Origin: Callaeas wilsoni
Lineage: Eukaryota > Chordata > Aves > Passeriformes > Callaeidae
DNA: 64,000 nucleotides
NCBI GenBank assembly: GCA_013398955.1
Contig: VWPU01009615.1
Coordinates: 48,212-112,211 of the forward strand
Direction of reading: 5' to 3'
Both the position numbers and the translations under genes were made by a program. Below the pieces are notes generated by a model. That model made no database searches and was not told where the DNA came from. It saw nothing but the letters and a program-made list of their open reading frames with translations. Shown piece by piece: positions 63,642-64,000 of this stretch; position 1 is the first letter of the stretch; the number at the start of each line of letters is the position of its first letter.

Positions 63642-63902
63642 TCAGGCAAGTTTACCGCGTGCCTCCAGCAGCCAGAGCTCTCGCTGAACCAGCGCGTGAA
63701 ATATCTGACAATGAACTCGCTGCACATCCCGCAGCTGGCCGGCCAGGGACCGGACCCCGGCCCCGCACCAGCCCCCGCTCCGCGACATCCCGAGCTCCTC
63801 TCCGCTCATTCCAGCGGGGATTTTGCCGCCGGTGCTGTTCCTTCGCGGCGTGCCCGCTCCGCCGGCGGCTCGGGCAGGAGCCCGCTTCCGAGCGGGCGTC
63901 AA
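63642..63902 (-). other. Open reading frame in the edge CpG island, unproven
   Basis: A minus-strand frame of 86 codons spans the island. From an internal ATG it reads MSGEELGMSRSGGW and ends in LRDVQRVHCQIFHALVQREL followed by WLLEARGKLA. Another frame has an ATG in the string GCGGGATGTGC and stays open past a possible donor (GCACGCG/GTAAAC). Neither peptide is recognised, and splicing at that donor to HOMER2 exon 2 would be out of the EVH1 frame. It may be a 5' UTR, an alternative first exon or chance in GC-rich DNA. Confidence 0.2.
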
Positions 63903-64000
63903 TGATTAATTACGTTATAAAACGCCGGTTCTGGGGAGCGCTCCCGGGGCGGCCGCGCTCTCCTCGCTCCGCACCTGCGGCGGGGCCGGGGCGGGAGGCG
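63650..64000. promoter_or_regulatory. CpG island at the window edge, candidate HOMER2 promoter region
   Basis: Base composition switches sharply at about 63650 to GC-rich sequence with dozens of CpG dinucleotides and GC-box-like runs (GGGGCCGGGGCGGG at the end). It is the only strong CpG island on the 5' side of HOMER2 in this window, so it is the best candidate for its promoter. TATAAAA occurs on the plus strand at 63916-63922, inside a TA-rich island next to AATGATTAATTACG. The exon 1 signature expected for HOMER2 (ATGGG followed by a GT donor on the minus strand) is not present in it, so exon 1 may lie beyond the right edge. The island could also serve a divergent plus-strand gene. Confidence 0.55.

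Noticed and set aside
1..64000. tRNA, snoRNA, miRNA genes and CRISPR arrays
   Set aside because: No cloverleaf with A/B boxes, C/D or H/ACA layout or regularly spaced identical repeats were seen. Hairpin precursors cannot be excluded by eye.

Overview
The window reads as vertebrate nuclear DNA, most likely from a bird: one widely spaced multi-exon gene with canonical GT-AG splice sites, several fragments with CR1 LINE-type 3' ends, one clean solo retroviral LTR, AT-rich introns and a CpG island at the right edge. No bacterial or viral gene organisation, no CRISPR array and no RNA gene was recognised. Almost every open reading frame longer than 60 codons is chance intronic or repeat sequence.

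The only gene I can name is HOMER2, on the minus strand. Eight coding exons (numbered 2 to 9, right to left) lie at 40732-40888, 24154-24285, 17654-17746, 16225-16364, 14545-14701, 12332-12442, 10245-10325 and 8983-9171. Exon 2 begins inside codon 2. With an ATGGG from an upstream exon that I could not locate, the joined frame is open and 354 codons long, which as I recall is the length of the long mammalian HOMER2 isoform. Exons 2-4 encode the EVH1 domain, exon 5 the Ser/Thr-rich linker, and exons 6-9 the coiled coil that makes Homer proteins multimerise. Homer2 is a postsynaptic and muscle scaffold that links mGluR1/5, IP3 and ryanodine receptors and Shank through PPxxF ligands.

Layout: 1-7139 is 3' flank with no identified gene; it holds a (CTG)9 run at 4115-4141 and a possible minus-strand terminal exon near 2870-3204. 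About 7140-8982 is the likely HOMER2 3' UTR. The compact 3' half of the gene spans 8983-17746. Intron 3 (17747-24153) carries an LTR-like segment and a 34-bp tandem duplication. Intron 2 (24286-40731) carries two CR1 ends, a 679-bp solo LTR with a 6-bp target duplication, and GC-rich patches. Intron 1 (40889 to at least about 63640) carries a roughly 650-bp CR1 copy. The CpG island at about 63650-64000 is the best candidate for the gene's promoter.

Nothing here is a clear new biological system. The observations most worth following are the apparent loss of the internal acceptor that would make the 11-residue-shorter isoform, the possible distal terminal exon, and the edge CpG island with candidate first-exon sequence.
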